Below, piece after piece: positions 18,101-25,284 of a stretch of 64,000 nt of DNA; the stretch's first letter is position 1; each line of letters begins with the position of its first letter. The position numbers and the translations under genes are program-made. This stretch comes from Pseudomonas sp. QS1027 (GTDB lineage Bacteria; Pseudomonadota; Gammaproteobacteria; Pseudomonadales; Pseudomonadaceae). The notes below the pieces were generated by a model. It searched no databases, had not been told where the DNA came from, and was given only the letters and a program-made list of their open reading frames with translations. Location of the stretch: contig NZ_PHSU01000003.1 in the NCBI RefSeq assembly GCF_002814235.1, forward strand, positions 434,001 through 498,000, given 5' to 3'.

Positions 18101-18765
18101 TTCGTCGTGGCATCGGATTGTGTGACCGGGTCGTGGTGTCGACCGAGCCGCTGGCCGATGCCCTGTCATCCATGCATAGCGATATCCGTGTGGTTCCCAA
18201 TATGCTCGCGACCCACCTGTGGACGGGCTTGAAGGGACAGCGCCGGACCTCGAAAAAGCCCCGTGTCGGCTGGGGCGGCGGCACCAGTCACTCCGGCGAC
18301 CTGGCGGTGATTGCCGAGGTCGTGCGCGAGTTGGCGACGGAAGTCGACTGGGTCTTTTTCGGCATGTGCCCGGACGAACTGCGCCCCTACATGCATGAGT
18401 TCCATGGGGTCATCGGGCTGGATGTCTACCCGGCGAAGCTGGCGAGCCTGAACCTGGACCTGGCCCTGGCGCCGCTGGAGTTCCACATCTTCAACGACTG
18501 CAAGAGCAACCTGCGGCTGCTGGAGTATGGCGCCTGCGGCTACCCGGTGATCTGCACCGATACCAAGGCCTATACCGGCTACCTGCCGTGTACCAAGGTC
18601 AAGACCAACTCCACCGATGAGTGGCTGCAGGCGATTCGCATGCACCTGTCCGATCCCGATGCCAGCTATCGCATGGGGGATGAGTTGCGTGAGATCGTCC
18701 TGCGCGACTACATGCTGCGTGGCGACAACCTGCGTTACTGGGAGAACGGCTGGCTGGCCGATTGA
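15172..18765 (+). CDS. Multidomain glycosyltransferase, likely flagellin glycosyltransferase
   Basis: A 1197-residue protein with four glycosyltransferase-like units: a GT2 domain at about 6-230 with CDDSQDDE and FLYDDDQ (DDD 94-96); a second GT2-like domain at about 338-555; a third at about 577-850 (PLVSIIIVCKD, DCLMVRK, EVDLCLKIG); and a GT-B-like end from about 870 (RVGWGGGTSHSGDL, RLLEYGACGYPVICTD). The third unit has FNPYLMV where the metal-binding DxD is expected. Its place between flgL and fliC is that of the flagellin glycosyltransferases FgtA and Fgt1/Fgt2 in other pseudomonads. The start is GTG 15172; a TGA at 15145 excludes anything earlier. Confidence 0.85.
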   Translation: MNPVPLVSLVIPATNPRFFGKALHSALGQSYGNLEIIVCDDSQDDEIGRLVEVMSEEAGRAVRYVRNARKLGHVANVLAGLELAQGEFIKFLYDDDQLFGACIERQAQVLVEQADVNLVLAQRMFWDAYDLQLPMRLENATLAPTCSVFKGEDLLAIFETFPVNILGGFSNALLRRTDALEWLPALTQPGHCFVASLELALYICLLRRGNMVMLNHVLSVERRYPERPSRQQAMREAVLSEREWLVQMLKARSGESAPAHGWVRLLPLTRADESPRVWDELALLRTLGTKQTTEIWRVGVTSESFSEMYAQWLACRTLTEPDRKLLPDVLHEWSWQPKIVAVVIDREGSFAALESTLQSLAGQLYPAELTLVLSEACSEPVLLDRVFTLPLQEDWQQQLNELLAQVDGADWFYLLRAGDRLVEPALLVLADRIVQAGEECCFYSDESCLHDGEPAEPVFKPDFNLDLMRSYPYVGRVLAFKREPFLALGGFDSRQGELAPHDLLWRLVEQVGTQAVGHITEVLVESVLSLSQWISLPELLELNAPLLEAHLQRLGVPHELRDRGQVLFNRVDYLHADRPLVSIIIVCKDQLAAVQRCVETVLEKTAYREYELLLVDNGSESPEMLAWLSAMASLGSDRLRVLTFAQQGRAGVTNAAAGQARGDYLLLFNPYLMVTDGLWLDEMLNHAQRPEVGVVGPKLFNADGQVVHAGLVLGLHGPAGLPFHGESLQSAGYMHRLQIAHDLSAVGADCLMVRKTVFDSVQGLDEAQFVQTLGEVDLCLKIGRGGYLVVWTPHAQLALGARPGVVLEADLQALREREQEAFYLRWLPVIARDPAYNPNLGLRALGGGSFGLEPGLLSGWTPFSVRNLPKVLALPVNASAIGHYRVTQPLIELLAAGRAVGRAMYEMPSIIEVERQSPDVIVLQGRYTEGPINECVPLKTYSNARRIYELDDYVIHPTKKNAHVRNMPTLDEMEALVRRGIGLCDRVVVSTEPLADALSSMHSDIRVVPNMLATHLWTGLKGQRRTSKKPRVGWGGGTSHSGDLAVIAEVVRELATEVDWVFFGMCPDELRPYMHEFHGVIGLDVYPAKLASLNLDLALAPLEFHIFNDCKSNLRLLEYGACGYPVICTDTKAYTGYLPCTKVKTNSTDEWLQAIRMHLSDPDASYRMGDELREIVLRDYMLRGDNLRYWENGWLAD

Positions 18766-18778
18766 TCCCTCCCTGGAG

Positions 18779-18796
18779 CTGGCGCGTTTCCTGCAA
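18779..18796 (+). promoter_or_regulatory. Sigma-54 promoter of the rfbF sugar operon
   Basis: CTGGCGCGTTTCCTGCAA: GG at 18781-18782 and GC at 18793-18794 are ten bases apart, with one change in each block from TGGCACG-N4-TTGCA. The start point would be near 18806, giving a leader of about 130 bases before rfbF. It suggests that the sugar genes are expressed with the flagellar regulon. Confidence 0.6.
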
Positions 18797-18891
18797 GTCC
18801 CCCTGCATATCGCCATAAATCGTGCATTTGGCGGCGCGGCCCACGGGCCGTGAGCCGCTGGCGCGATTTGACCCGGCAGTCTGGGAAGTCC

Positions 18892-18915
18892 CACAGCGCC
18901 TCAGCAGGCGCTGTG
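18892..18915 (+). promoter_or_regulatory. Stem-loop in the rfbF leader
   Basis: CACAGCGCC at 18892-18900 pairs perfectly with GGCGCTGTG at 18907-18915 around the loop TCAGCA. It ends seven bases before the rfbF ribosome site AGGAGGGG, and no T-run follows, so it is not a simple terminator. Just upstream, GGCCC-AC-GGGCC nested between GCGGC and GCCGC near 18833-18857 makes a second stem. The leader is therefore highly structured and could influence translation or RNA stability. Confidence 0.45.
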
Positions 18916-18935
18916 TCGAACAGGAGGGGACGTTG

Positions 18936-19709
18936 ATGAAGGCAGTTATTCTGGCGGGTGGCCTGGGCACGCGGATCAGCGAGGAATCGCACCTCAAGCC
19001 CAAGCCGATGATCGAGATCGGTGGCAAGCCAATTCTCTGGCACATCATGAAGCAGTACTCGGCCCACGGTATCCACGACTTCGTGATCTGCCTGGGGTAC
19101 AAGGGCTACGCCATCAAGGACTTCTTCGCCAACTACTTCCTGCACACCTCCGACGTCACCTTCGACATGAGCAACAATCGCATGGACGTTCATCAGAACT
19201 ACAGCGAGCCATGGCGCGTGACCCTGATCGACACCGGCGAAGAAACCATGACCGGCGGCCGCCTGCGCCGTGCCGGGCGTTACCTGGAAAACGAAGACGC
19301 CTTCTGCTTCACCTATGGCGACGGCGTCTCGGACCTGAACATCGGCGCGCTGGTGGACTTCCACCTGTCCAGCGGCAAGTTGGCGACGGTCACCGCCGTG
19401 CAGCCGCCAGGCCGCTACGGTGCGCTGGAGCGCGACGGCGACATGGTCCGTGGTTTTATCGAGAAGCCCCGTGGCGATGGTGGCTGGATCAATGGCGGTT
19501 TCTTCGTTCTGTCGCCCAAGGTGCTCTCGCTGGTCAAGGACGATAGCTCCGTCTGGGAAGCCGAGCCCTTGGCGGAACTGGCCGCCCAGGGGCAACTGAA
19601 TGCTTTCCAGCACGATGGCTTCTGGCACCCGATGGACACCCTGCGTGACAAGAATCACCTGGAGCAGCTGTGGCAGAGCGGGGAGGCCCCATGGAAGCAG
19701 TGGGACTGA
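18936..19709 (+). CDS. rfbF: Glucose-1-phosphate cytidylyltransferase RfbF
   Basis: A 257-residue nucleotidyltransferase making CDP-glucose from CTP and glucose-1-phosphate. The N-terminal KAVILAGGLGTRISEES is the nucleotide-binding signature, followed by KPKPMIEIGGKPILWHIMK. FCFTYGDGVSD carries the metal-binding Asp, and WINGGFFVL is typical of the RfbF/DdhA family. The start is ATG 18936, with AGGAGGGG upstream; an upstream in-frame ATG would translate the structured leader. Its 3' end overlaps rfbG by 19 bases. It opens the first sugar-nucleotide pathway of the island. Confidence 0.95.
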   Translation: MKAVILAGGLGTRISEESHLKPKPMIEIGGKPILWHIMKQYSAHGIHDFVICLGYKGYAIKDFFANYFLHTSDVTFDMSNNRMDVHQNYSEPWRVTLIDTGEETMTGGRLRRAGRYLENEDAFCFTYGDGVSDLNIGALVDFHLSSGKLATVTAVQPPGRYGALERDGDMVRGFIEKPRGDGGWINGGFFVLSPKVLSLVKDDSSVWEAEPLAELAAQGQLNAFQHDGFWHPMDTLRDKNHLEQLWQSGEAPWKQWD

Positions 19710-20773
19710 GCCGGGCATTCTGGAGCGGCAAGCGGGTCCTGCTGACCGGCCATACCGGTTTCAAGGGCAGCTGGCTGGCGCTGTGGCTCGAGAGCCTGGG
19801 CGCCCAGGTCAGCGGCTTCGCCCTCGATCCCGGCACCGATCCCAGTCTGTTCGAACTGGCCAGGGTCGGCGAGGGGCTCAACGATCAACGCGGTGACCTG
19901 CGCGACCTCGGCGCCTTGCTCGAACTGATCGCCGATACCGAACCGGAAATCGTCCTGCACCTGGCGGCCCAGCCGCTGGTGCGCGAGGCCTATCGCGATC
20001 CGCTCGGCACCTATTCGAGCAATGTCATGGGCACCCTCAACCTGCTGGAAGCGATTCGCCAGGTCGGTGGGGTGCGTGCCTGTGTGCTGGTGACCACCGA
20101 CAAGGTCTACGCCAACCAGGAATGGGCCTGGCCCTATCGCGAGAACGAAGCGCTCGGCGGCCATGATCCCTACAGCAGCAGCAAGGCCTGTTGCGAACTG
20201 TTGGCGCAGTCCTATGTGGCGTCCTTTTTTCCCGCCGAACGCTACGAGGCCCATGGCCTGGCAGTGGCGACCGCGCGGGCGGGCAATGTCCTGGGCGGCG
20301 GCGACTTCTCTCCGGAACGGCTGATTCCCGATGTACTCAGGGCCTGGTCGGCGGATGAGCCGGTGACCCTGCGTTATCCACAGGCGGTACGGCCCTGGCA
20401 GCATGCCCTGGAGCCCCTCGCCGGTTACCTGCAACTGGCCGCCGCGTTGTATGAGCGGGGGCCGGAAGCGGCCGGGGCGTGGAACTTCGGACCTGGTGAG
20501 GACGATATGTGCAGCGTCGGCGACGTCGTCGCCCGGCTCGCCGGGCGCTGGCCACAGGCGCCGGGTTTGCGGGTCGAGCCCAGCGAACTGCACGAGGCCG
20601 GCCTGTTGCGCCTGGACAGCAGCCGCGCCCGGCAGTTGCTCGGCTGGCAAGCGCGCTGGTCCTTGCAGCAATGCCTGGAACACACCCTCGACTGGCATCT
20701 GGCGTGGAAAAATGGCGAGGACATGCGCAGCGTGACCCTGGCGCAGTTGAATCTGTACCGGGGTGAGCTTTGA
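19691..20773 (+). CDS. rfbG: CDP-glucose 4,6-dehydratase RfbG
   Basis: A 360-residue extended short-chain dehydrogenase converting CDP-glucose to CDP-4-keto-6-deoxyglucose. LLTGHTGFKGSWLA (17-30) is the NAD-binding loop, VTTDKVYAN the catalytic Asp-Lys region, and YSSSK the catalytic Tyr-Lys pair. The FKGSW signature separates it from dTDP-glucose dehydratases. The start is ATG 19691 behind GGGGAGG, inside the end of rfbF. No rfbH-type 3-dehydrase follows, so the product is probably not a 3,6-dideoxyhexose. Confidence 0.95.
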   Translation: MEAVGLSRAFWSGKRVLLTGHTGFKGSWLALWLESLGAQVSGFALDPGTDPSLFELARVGEGLNDQRGDLRDLGALLELIADTEPEIVLHLAAQPLVREAYRDPLGTYSSNVMGTLNLLEAIRQVGGVRACVLVTTDKVYANQEWAWPYRENEALGGHDPYSSSKACCELLAQSYVASFFPAERYEAHGLAVATARAGNVLGGGDFSPERLIPDVLRAWSADEPVTLRYPQAVRPWQHALEPLAGYLQLAAALYERGPEAAGAWNFGPGEDDMCSVGDVVARLAGRWPQAPGLRVEPSELHEAGLLRLDSSRARQLLGWQARWSLQQCLEHTLDWHLAWKNGEDMRSVTLAQLNLYRGEL

Positions 20774-21330
20774 GTGAGTTCCTGATTCATGCCTTGCCCC
20801 TCAAGGGGCTGTTCAGCGTACAGCACAAGCATCATGCCGATCAGCGCGGGCATTTTTCCCGGCTGTTCTGCGAAGGCAGCCTGGGTGCGTTCGGCGAGCC
20901 GTTTCATATCCGCCAGATCAACCACTCCTGTACCCGCGAGCGCGGCAGCGTACGTGGCCTGCATTATCAGAATGCCCGGGCCCCGGAAGCCAAGCTGATC
21001 ACCTGCCTGCGTGGTGAGGTCTGGGATGTCGCGGTGGACCTGCGTCCGGACTCGGCGACCTTCCTGCACTGGCACGCCGAGCACCTGCGCGCCGGCGATG
21101 GTCGCAGCCTGTTGATTCCCGCTGGTTTTGCCCACGGTTTCCAGGCCCTCAGCGACGATGCCGAGCTGCTCTACCTGCACAGCGCCGACTATACGCCGGA
21201 CGCTGAGGGTGGCCTGTCGGTGCTCGACCCGCGCCTGGCCATTGCCTGGCCCGAGGCTGTCAAAAATCTGTCGGCCAGGGACAGCAGTCACCCCCTGGTC
21301 GATACGTCTTTCCCTGGAGTGCGTTTATGA
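20770..21330 (+). CDS. RmlC-like sugar-nucleotide 3,5-epimerase
   Basis: A 186-residue cupin of the dTDP-4-dehydrorhamnose 3,5-epimerase family. RGSVRGLHYQ contains the catalytic His, GEVWDVAVDLRPDS the catalytic Asp segment, and IPAGFAHGFQAL the closing conserved strand. In this context it should act on CDP-4-keto-6-deoxyglucose at C3 and/or C5. The frame can only start at TTG 20770, which overlaps the rfbG stop (TTGA) and has GGGGTGAG upstream at 20760. The next gene overlaps its stop as ATGA. Confidence 0.88.
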   Translation: MSEFLIHALPLKGLFSVQHKHHADQRGHFSRLFCEGSLGAFGEPFHIRQINHSCTRERGSVRGLHYQNARAPEAKLITCLRGEVWDVAVDLRPDSATFLHWHAEHLRAGDGRSLLIPAGFAHGFQALSDDAELLYLHSADYTPDAEGGLSVLDPRLAIAWPEAVKNLSARDSSHPLVDTSFPGVRL

Positions 21331-22553
21331 ACTGCCGAGGTTGCGGCACCCCGCTGGTTTTGCCGTTGATCGATCTGGGAACTTCGCCGCCGTCCAATGC
21401 CTACTTGCGGGCTGAGCAGTTGGAGCAGGCCGAGCCGTGGCTGCCGTTGAAAGTCGCGGTGTGCCAGAGCTGCTGGCTGGTGCAGACCGAGGACTACACT
21501 CGCGCCGATACCTTGTTCGATGCCGAGTACGCCTACTTCAGTTCGTTTTCCAGTACCTGGCTGGAGCATGCCGAGCGTTATGTGGCCGAAATGGTCGAGC
21601 GCTTCGAGCTGAACGCGGACAGTCGCGTGGTGGAAGTGGCCGCCAACGATGGCTACCTGCTGCAATATGTCGCCGGGCGCGGCATCCGCTGCCTGGGCGT
21701 CGAGCCGACCCGCAGCACCGCCCAGGCGGCGCGGGACAAGGGCCTGGAGATCCGCGAGCTGTTCTTCGGCCGGGACACCGCGTTGCAGTTGCGCGAAGAA
21801 GGCTGGGCGGCCGACCTGATGGCGGCCAACAATGTGCTGGCCCATGTGCCGGACATCAATGATTTTCTCCAGGGCTTCGCGACGCTGCTCAAACCCACGG
21901 GCGTGGCCACCTTCGAATTTCCGCACCTGCTCGCCCTGATCGCCGGGAAGCAGTTCGATACCTTGTATCACGAGCACTACTCCTACCTGTCGCTGACGGC
22001 CGTGCAAGCCCTGTGCGTGCGCAACGGCCTGGAAATCTTCGACGTCGGCGGCTTGCCGACCCACGGCGGTTCGCTGCGGGTCTTCGTGCAGCGCGCCGAC
22101 GGTTCGCGCCGCGCGGTGCAAACAGTGGTCCGCCAGGTGCTGGAAGCCGAGCTGGCCGCCGGGGTGAAAACCCCGGCGTTCTACGCGACCCTGGCGCCGG
22201 CCGCCGAGCGCATCAAGCACGACCTGCTGCGTTTCCTGTTGCAGGCCAAGGCCGAAGGCAAGCGCGTGGTCGGTTATGGCGCGGCGGCCAAGGGCAACAC
22301 CTTGCTCAACTATGCCGGGGTCCGGCCGGACCTGCTGGCCTGGGTGGCCGATGCCAACCCGCACAAGCAGGGCAAGTTCCTCCCGGGCAGTCGTATTCCC
22401 GTGGTCTCGCCTGAGCGTATCGAGGCGGAAAAGCCCGACTACGTGCTGGTGTTGCCGTGGAACCTGTTGCAGGAGGTGAGTCAGCAGCAGGCCGTCGTGG
22501 GTGAGTGGGGCGGACGTTTTGTCGTGGCCGTGCCCGAGTTGACTATCCTGTGA
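21327..22553 (+). CDS. Sugar C-methyltransferase, TylCIII/NovU family, with zinc ribbon
   Basis: A 408-residue SAM-dependent methyltransferase in three parts. The N-terminal zinc-binding part has C3-x2-C6 and C46-x2-C49. The SAM domain has VVEVAANDGYLLQ (101-113). The C-terminal Rossmann-like domain has GYGAAAKGNTLLNY. HEH at 215-217 matches the catalytic Glu-His region of sugar C-3 methyltransferases. It probably methylates a carbon of the CDP-4-keto-6-deoxy sugar. Its ATG overlaps the epimerase stop and its own stop overlaps the next GTG, so translation is coupled throughout. Confidence 0.88.
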   Translation: MNCRGCGTPLVLPLIDLGTSPPSNAYLRAEQLEQAEPWLPLKVAVCQSCWLVQTEDYTRADTLFDAEYAYFSSFSSTWLEHAERYVAEMVERFELNADSRVVEVAANDGYLLQYVAGRGIRCLGVEPTRSTAQAARDKGLEIRELFFGRDTALQLREEGWAADLMAANNVLAHVPDINDFLQGFATLLKPTGVATFEFPHLLALIAGKQFDTLYHEHYSYLSLTAVQALCVRNGLEIFDVGGLPTHGGSLRVFVQRADGSRRAVQTVVRQVLEAELAAGVKTPAFYATLAPAAERIKHDLLRFLLQAKAEGKRVVGYGAAAKGNTLLNYAGVRPDLLAWVADANPHKQGKFLPGSRIPVVSPERIEAEKPDYVLVLPWNLLQEVSQQQAVVGEWGGRFVVAVPELTIL

Positions 22554-23416
22554 GCGGCTTGAAAGTGCTGGTGACCGGTGCGACCGGCTTTGTCGGTCGT
22601 CATCTGGTCTCGGCCTTGCTGGCGCGCGGGCATTCGGTCCGCGCCGTGGCTCGCGATCCTGCGGCCGCGGGCAAGCTGCCGTGGATCGATGAGGTGGAAT
22701 TCGTCGCCGCCGACGTGCATGCCGCGGACCTCGATATTGCCAGGCTGACCCAGGGCGTCGATGCCCTGGCCCACCTGGCCTGGCCAGGATTGCCGAACTA
22801 CCAGGCGCTGTTTCACTTCGAACACAACCTGTTCGCCGATTACCGTTTTATCAAGCAGGCGGTCGAGGCCGGTGTGCCCCAGGTCCTGGTGACCGGCACC
22901 TGCTTCGAATATGGCATGCAGAGCGGGCCGTTGAGCGAAGCGACGCCGGCGCAGCCGAGCAATCCCTACGGCCTGGCGAAGAACACCCTGCGCCTGTTCC
23001 TGGAAACGTTGCGCCAGCAGTTGCCGTTCAACCTGCAATGGGCGCGGCTGTTCTATTTGCACGGCGAGGGGCAGAACCCCAACAGTCTGCTGGCCAGCCT
23101 GGACCGCGCCATCGAGGCTGGCGACAGCCACTTCAATATGTCGGCGGGCGAGCAACTGCGCGATTACCTGGCCATTGAAGTGGCCGCCGATTACCTGGCC
23201 CGATTACTGGAGCTGCGGGATTTTTCCGGCGTGGTCAATTGCGCCAGCGGCCGGCCGATCGCGGTCCGGACCCTGGTCGAGCAACGCCTGCGCGAGCGTG
23301 GATCGTCCATCGCGCTGAATCTGGGTCACTACGGTTATGCCAGTCACGAGCCCATGGCGTTCTGGGCCGTGGCCGAGCGACTGCAACAGCTACTGGGAGT
23401 CGAACATGGCGCATGA
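22550..23416 (+). CDS. NAD(P)-dependent sugar epimerase/reductase
   Basis: A 288-residue extended short-chain dehydrogenase. The nucleotide-binding loop is VLVTGATGFVGRHLV at residues 5-19. VLVTGTCFEYG provides the middle segment and NPYGLAKNTLR the Tyr-x3-Lys pair. It is probably the 4-ketoreductase finishing the CDP-deoxysugar, although an epimerase role is equally possible. I start at GTG 22550, which overlaps the previous stop (GTGA); the longer ATG at 22505 would lie well within the methyltransferase gene. The next gene starts 11 bases before its end. Confidence 0.82.
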   Translation: MSGLKVLVTGATGFVGRHLVSALLARGHSVRAVARDPAAAGKLPWIDEVEFVAADVHAADLDIARLTQGVDALAHLAWPGLPNYQALFHFEHNLFADYRFIKQAVEAGVPQVLVTGTCFEYGMQSGPLSEATPAQPSNPYGLAKNTLRLFLETLRQQLPFNLQWARLFYLHGEGQNPNSLLASLDRAIEAGDSHFNMSAGEQLRDYLAIEVAADYLARLLELRDFSGVVNCASGRPIAVRTLVEQRLRERGSSIALNLGHYGYASHEPMAFWAVAERLQQLLGVEHGA

Positions 23417-24476
23417 GTTGTATCGGGCAGGTGACCTGCCGGTCCTGCAAAATCGCACCTTTGCCGACGCAGCCTCGGCCAGGGCGTCGGCCAGTGCCGA
23501 TATCGTTCTGGTACAGGACGAAGTCAGCGGGCTGATCTTCAACCAGGCTTTCGATGCCGACAAGTTGAGCTACGACAGCGATTACCAGAACGAGCAGGCC
23601 CATTCCGGCCAGTTCCAGCAGCACCTGAACGACGTCGAAGGCATCATTGCCCGGCACTTCAAGGGCCGGAGCCTGATCGAGGTCGGTTGCGGCAAGGGTT
23701 ATTTCCTCGAACTGCTGCGTGGCCTCGGCTACGCCATCACCGGTATCGACCCGGCCTACGAGGGCAGCAATCCGGAAGTGATCAAGGCGCCGTTCACCCG
23801 TGGCCTTGGCCTGGCCGCCGATGCCCTGGTGTTGCGCCACGTGCTGGAGCATATCGCCGATCCGGTGGCGTTCCTGGCGGCGATGGCCGAAGCCAACCAG
23901 GGCGGGCAGATCTACATCGAGGTGCCGTGTTTCGACTGGATCGTCGAGCACCGGGCCTGGTTCGACCTGTTCTACGAGCACGTCAACTACTTCCGTCTCG
24001 ACGACCTGCGTCGCTTGTTCGGCACTGTGCACGAGGCCGGCCATCTGTTCGGCGGGCAGTACCTGTATATCGTCGCCGACCTCGGCAGCCTGCGCCTGAC
24101 GCCGACCGAGCCGGTGCTGCGCCAAGACCTGCCGGATGACTTCACCGCCAGCCTGGCCAAGGCGATCCGCATCATCCGCGAGACGCCCGAGCAAGGCTCG
24201 TGCATCTGGGGCGCGTCCTCCAAGGGCGTGATCTATTCGCTGTTCCTGCAACGGGCGGGAGTGGCGGTGGACCAGGTGGTGGATATCAATCCGGCCAAGC
24301 AGGGCCGTTACCTGCCCCTCAGCGGTGTGCGCGTGTCGTCGCCGCAGGAAGCCCTGGACACCTTGCCCATGGGGGCCAACCTGTTTGTGATGAACTCCAA
24401 TTACCTCGAAGAAATCAAGCGCATGACGGGCGGACGTTACGTCTACCACGCCGTCGACAGCGCCACCTTTCAATGA
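23406..24476 (+). CDS. Second sugar C-methyltransferase-like protein lacking the zinc cysteines
   Basis: A 356-residue protein with the same SAM and C-terminal domains as the gene at 21327. The SAM motif is EVGCGKGYF (92-100), catalytic-region E191-H192 lies in FYEHVNYF, and a C-terminal GASSKGVIYSLFLQ domain ends in a Rossmann-like fold. The N-terminal zinc-ribbon cysteines are absent. It may act at a different position of the sugar or have become an N- or O-methyltransferase. The start is ATG 23406, with GGGAG upstream, overlapping the preceding gene by 11 bases. Confidence 0.82.
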   Translation: MAHELYRAGDLPVLQNRTFADAASARASASADIVLVQDEVSGLIFNQAFDADKLSYDSDYQNEQAHSGQFQQHLNDVEGIIARHFKGRSLIEVGCGKGYFLELLRGLGYAITGIDPAYEGSNPEVIKAPFTRGLGLAADALVLRHVLEHIADPVAFLAAMAEANQGGQIYIEVPCFDWIVEHRAWFDLFYEHVNYFRLDDLRRLFGTVHEAGHLFGGQYLYIVADLGSLRLTPTEPVLRQDLPDDFTASLAKAIRIIRETPEQGSCIWGASSKGVIYSLFLQRAGVAVDQVVDINPAKQGRYLPLSGVRVSSPQEALDTLPMGANLFVMNSNYLEEIKRMTGGRYVYHAVDSATFQ

Positions 24477-24496
24477 ACTTTTGCCGAGACTGAACG

Positions 24497-25231
24497 ATGA
24501 CCAAGACCGTTATGCAAGCCTTCGAAGCCGAATGCCAAGCCGAAATCGCCGCCCAGGGCCAGGACGAAAAACTCCAGGGCCTGGCCCGCGACTTCTTCAA
24601 CGAGTCGGCCAAGCACAAGTACAGCTACCACTTCTCCTGGATGGGCCGGCCGATCATTCAACTGCCCCAGGACATGATGGCGATGCAGGAGATCATCTGG
24701 CAGGTCAAGCCGGACCTGGTGATCGAGTGCGGTATCGCCCATGGCGGTTCGATCATCTACTACGCCTCGCTGCTGGAGCTGCAAGGCCACGGCGAAGTGC
24801 TGGGCATCGACCTTGATATCCGCCGGCACAACCGCGAGGCCATCGAGAGCCATCCGATGAGCAAGCGCATCCGCATGATCGAGGGCTCGAGCATCGAGCA
24901 GTCGACCGCCGAGCAGGTCCGTGCGGCGGCCGAGGGCAAGAAGGTCATCCTGGTCCTGGACTCCAACCATACCCACGATCACGTACTGGAAGAGCTGCGC
25001 CTGTATGCACCGCTGGTCTCGGTCGGCAGCTACTGTGTGGTGATGGATACCGTGGTCGAAGACATGCCGCCGGAGTTTTTCCCTGATCGTCCGTGGGGCC
25101 CGGGCGACAACCCGAAGACTGCGGTCTGGGCTTATCTGCAAGAGAACACTGATTTCGAGATCGACAAACAGCTGGAGAACAAGCTGCTGGTCACCGTTGC
25201 ACCTGACGGCTACCTGCGCCGGGTTCGCTGA
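24497..25231 (+). CDS. CmcI-like (cephalosporin hydroxylase family) methyltransferase
   Basis: A 244-residue protein of the CmcI/rhamnosyl O-methyltransferase family. LVIECGIAHGGSIIYY is the SAM-binding segment, GIDLDIR the acidic ribose-binding loop, and LDSNHTHDHVLEELRLY the metal-binding region. Despite the family name, such genes in sugar clusters are usually sugar O-methyltransferases. It lies 20 bases after the second C-methyltransferase in the same operon, so it probably methylates a hydroxyl of the flagellar sugar. Confidence 0.83.
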   Translation: MTKTVMQAFEAECQAEIAAQGQDEKLQGLARDFFNESAKHKYSYHFSWMGRPIIQLPQDMMAMQEIIWQVKPDLVIECGIAHGGSIIYYASLLELQGHGEVLGIDLDIRRHNREAIESHPMSKRIRMIEGSSIEQSTAEQVRAAAEGKKVILVLDSNHTHDHVLEELRLYAPLVSVGSYCVVMDTVVEDMPPEFFPDRPWGPGDNPKTAVWAYLQENTDFEIDKQLENKLLVTVAPDGYLRRVR

Positions 25232-25284
25232 GTAGTCACATCATCCCGAGTTCATTGGTCGATTCGAAGTTTTGAGGAAAGGTT

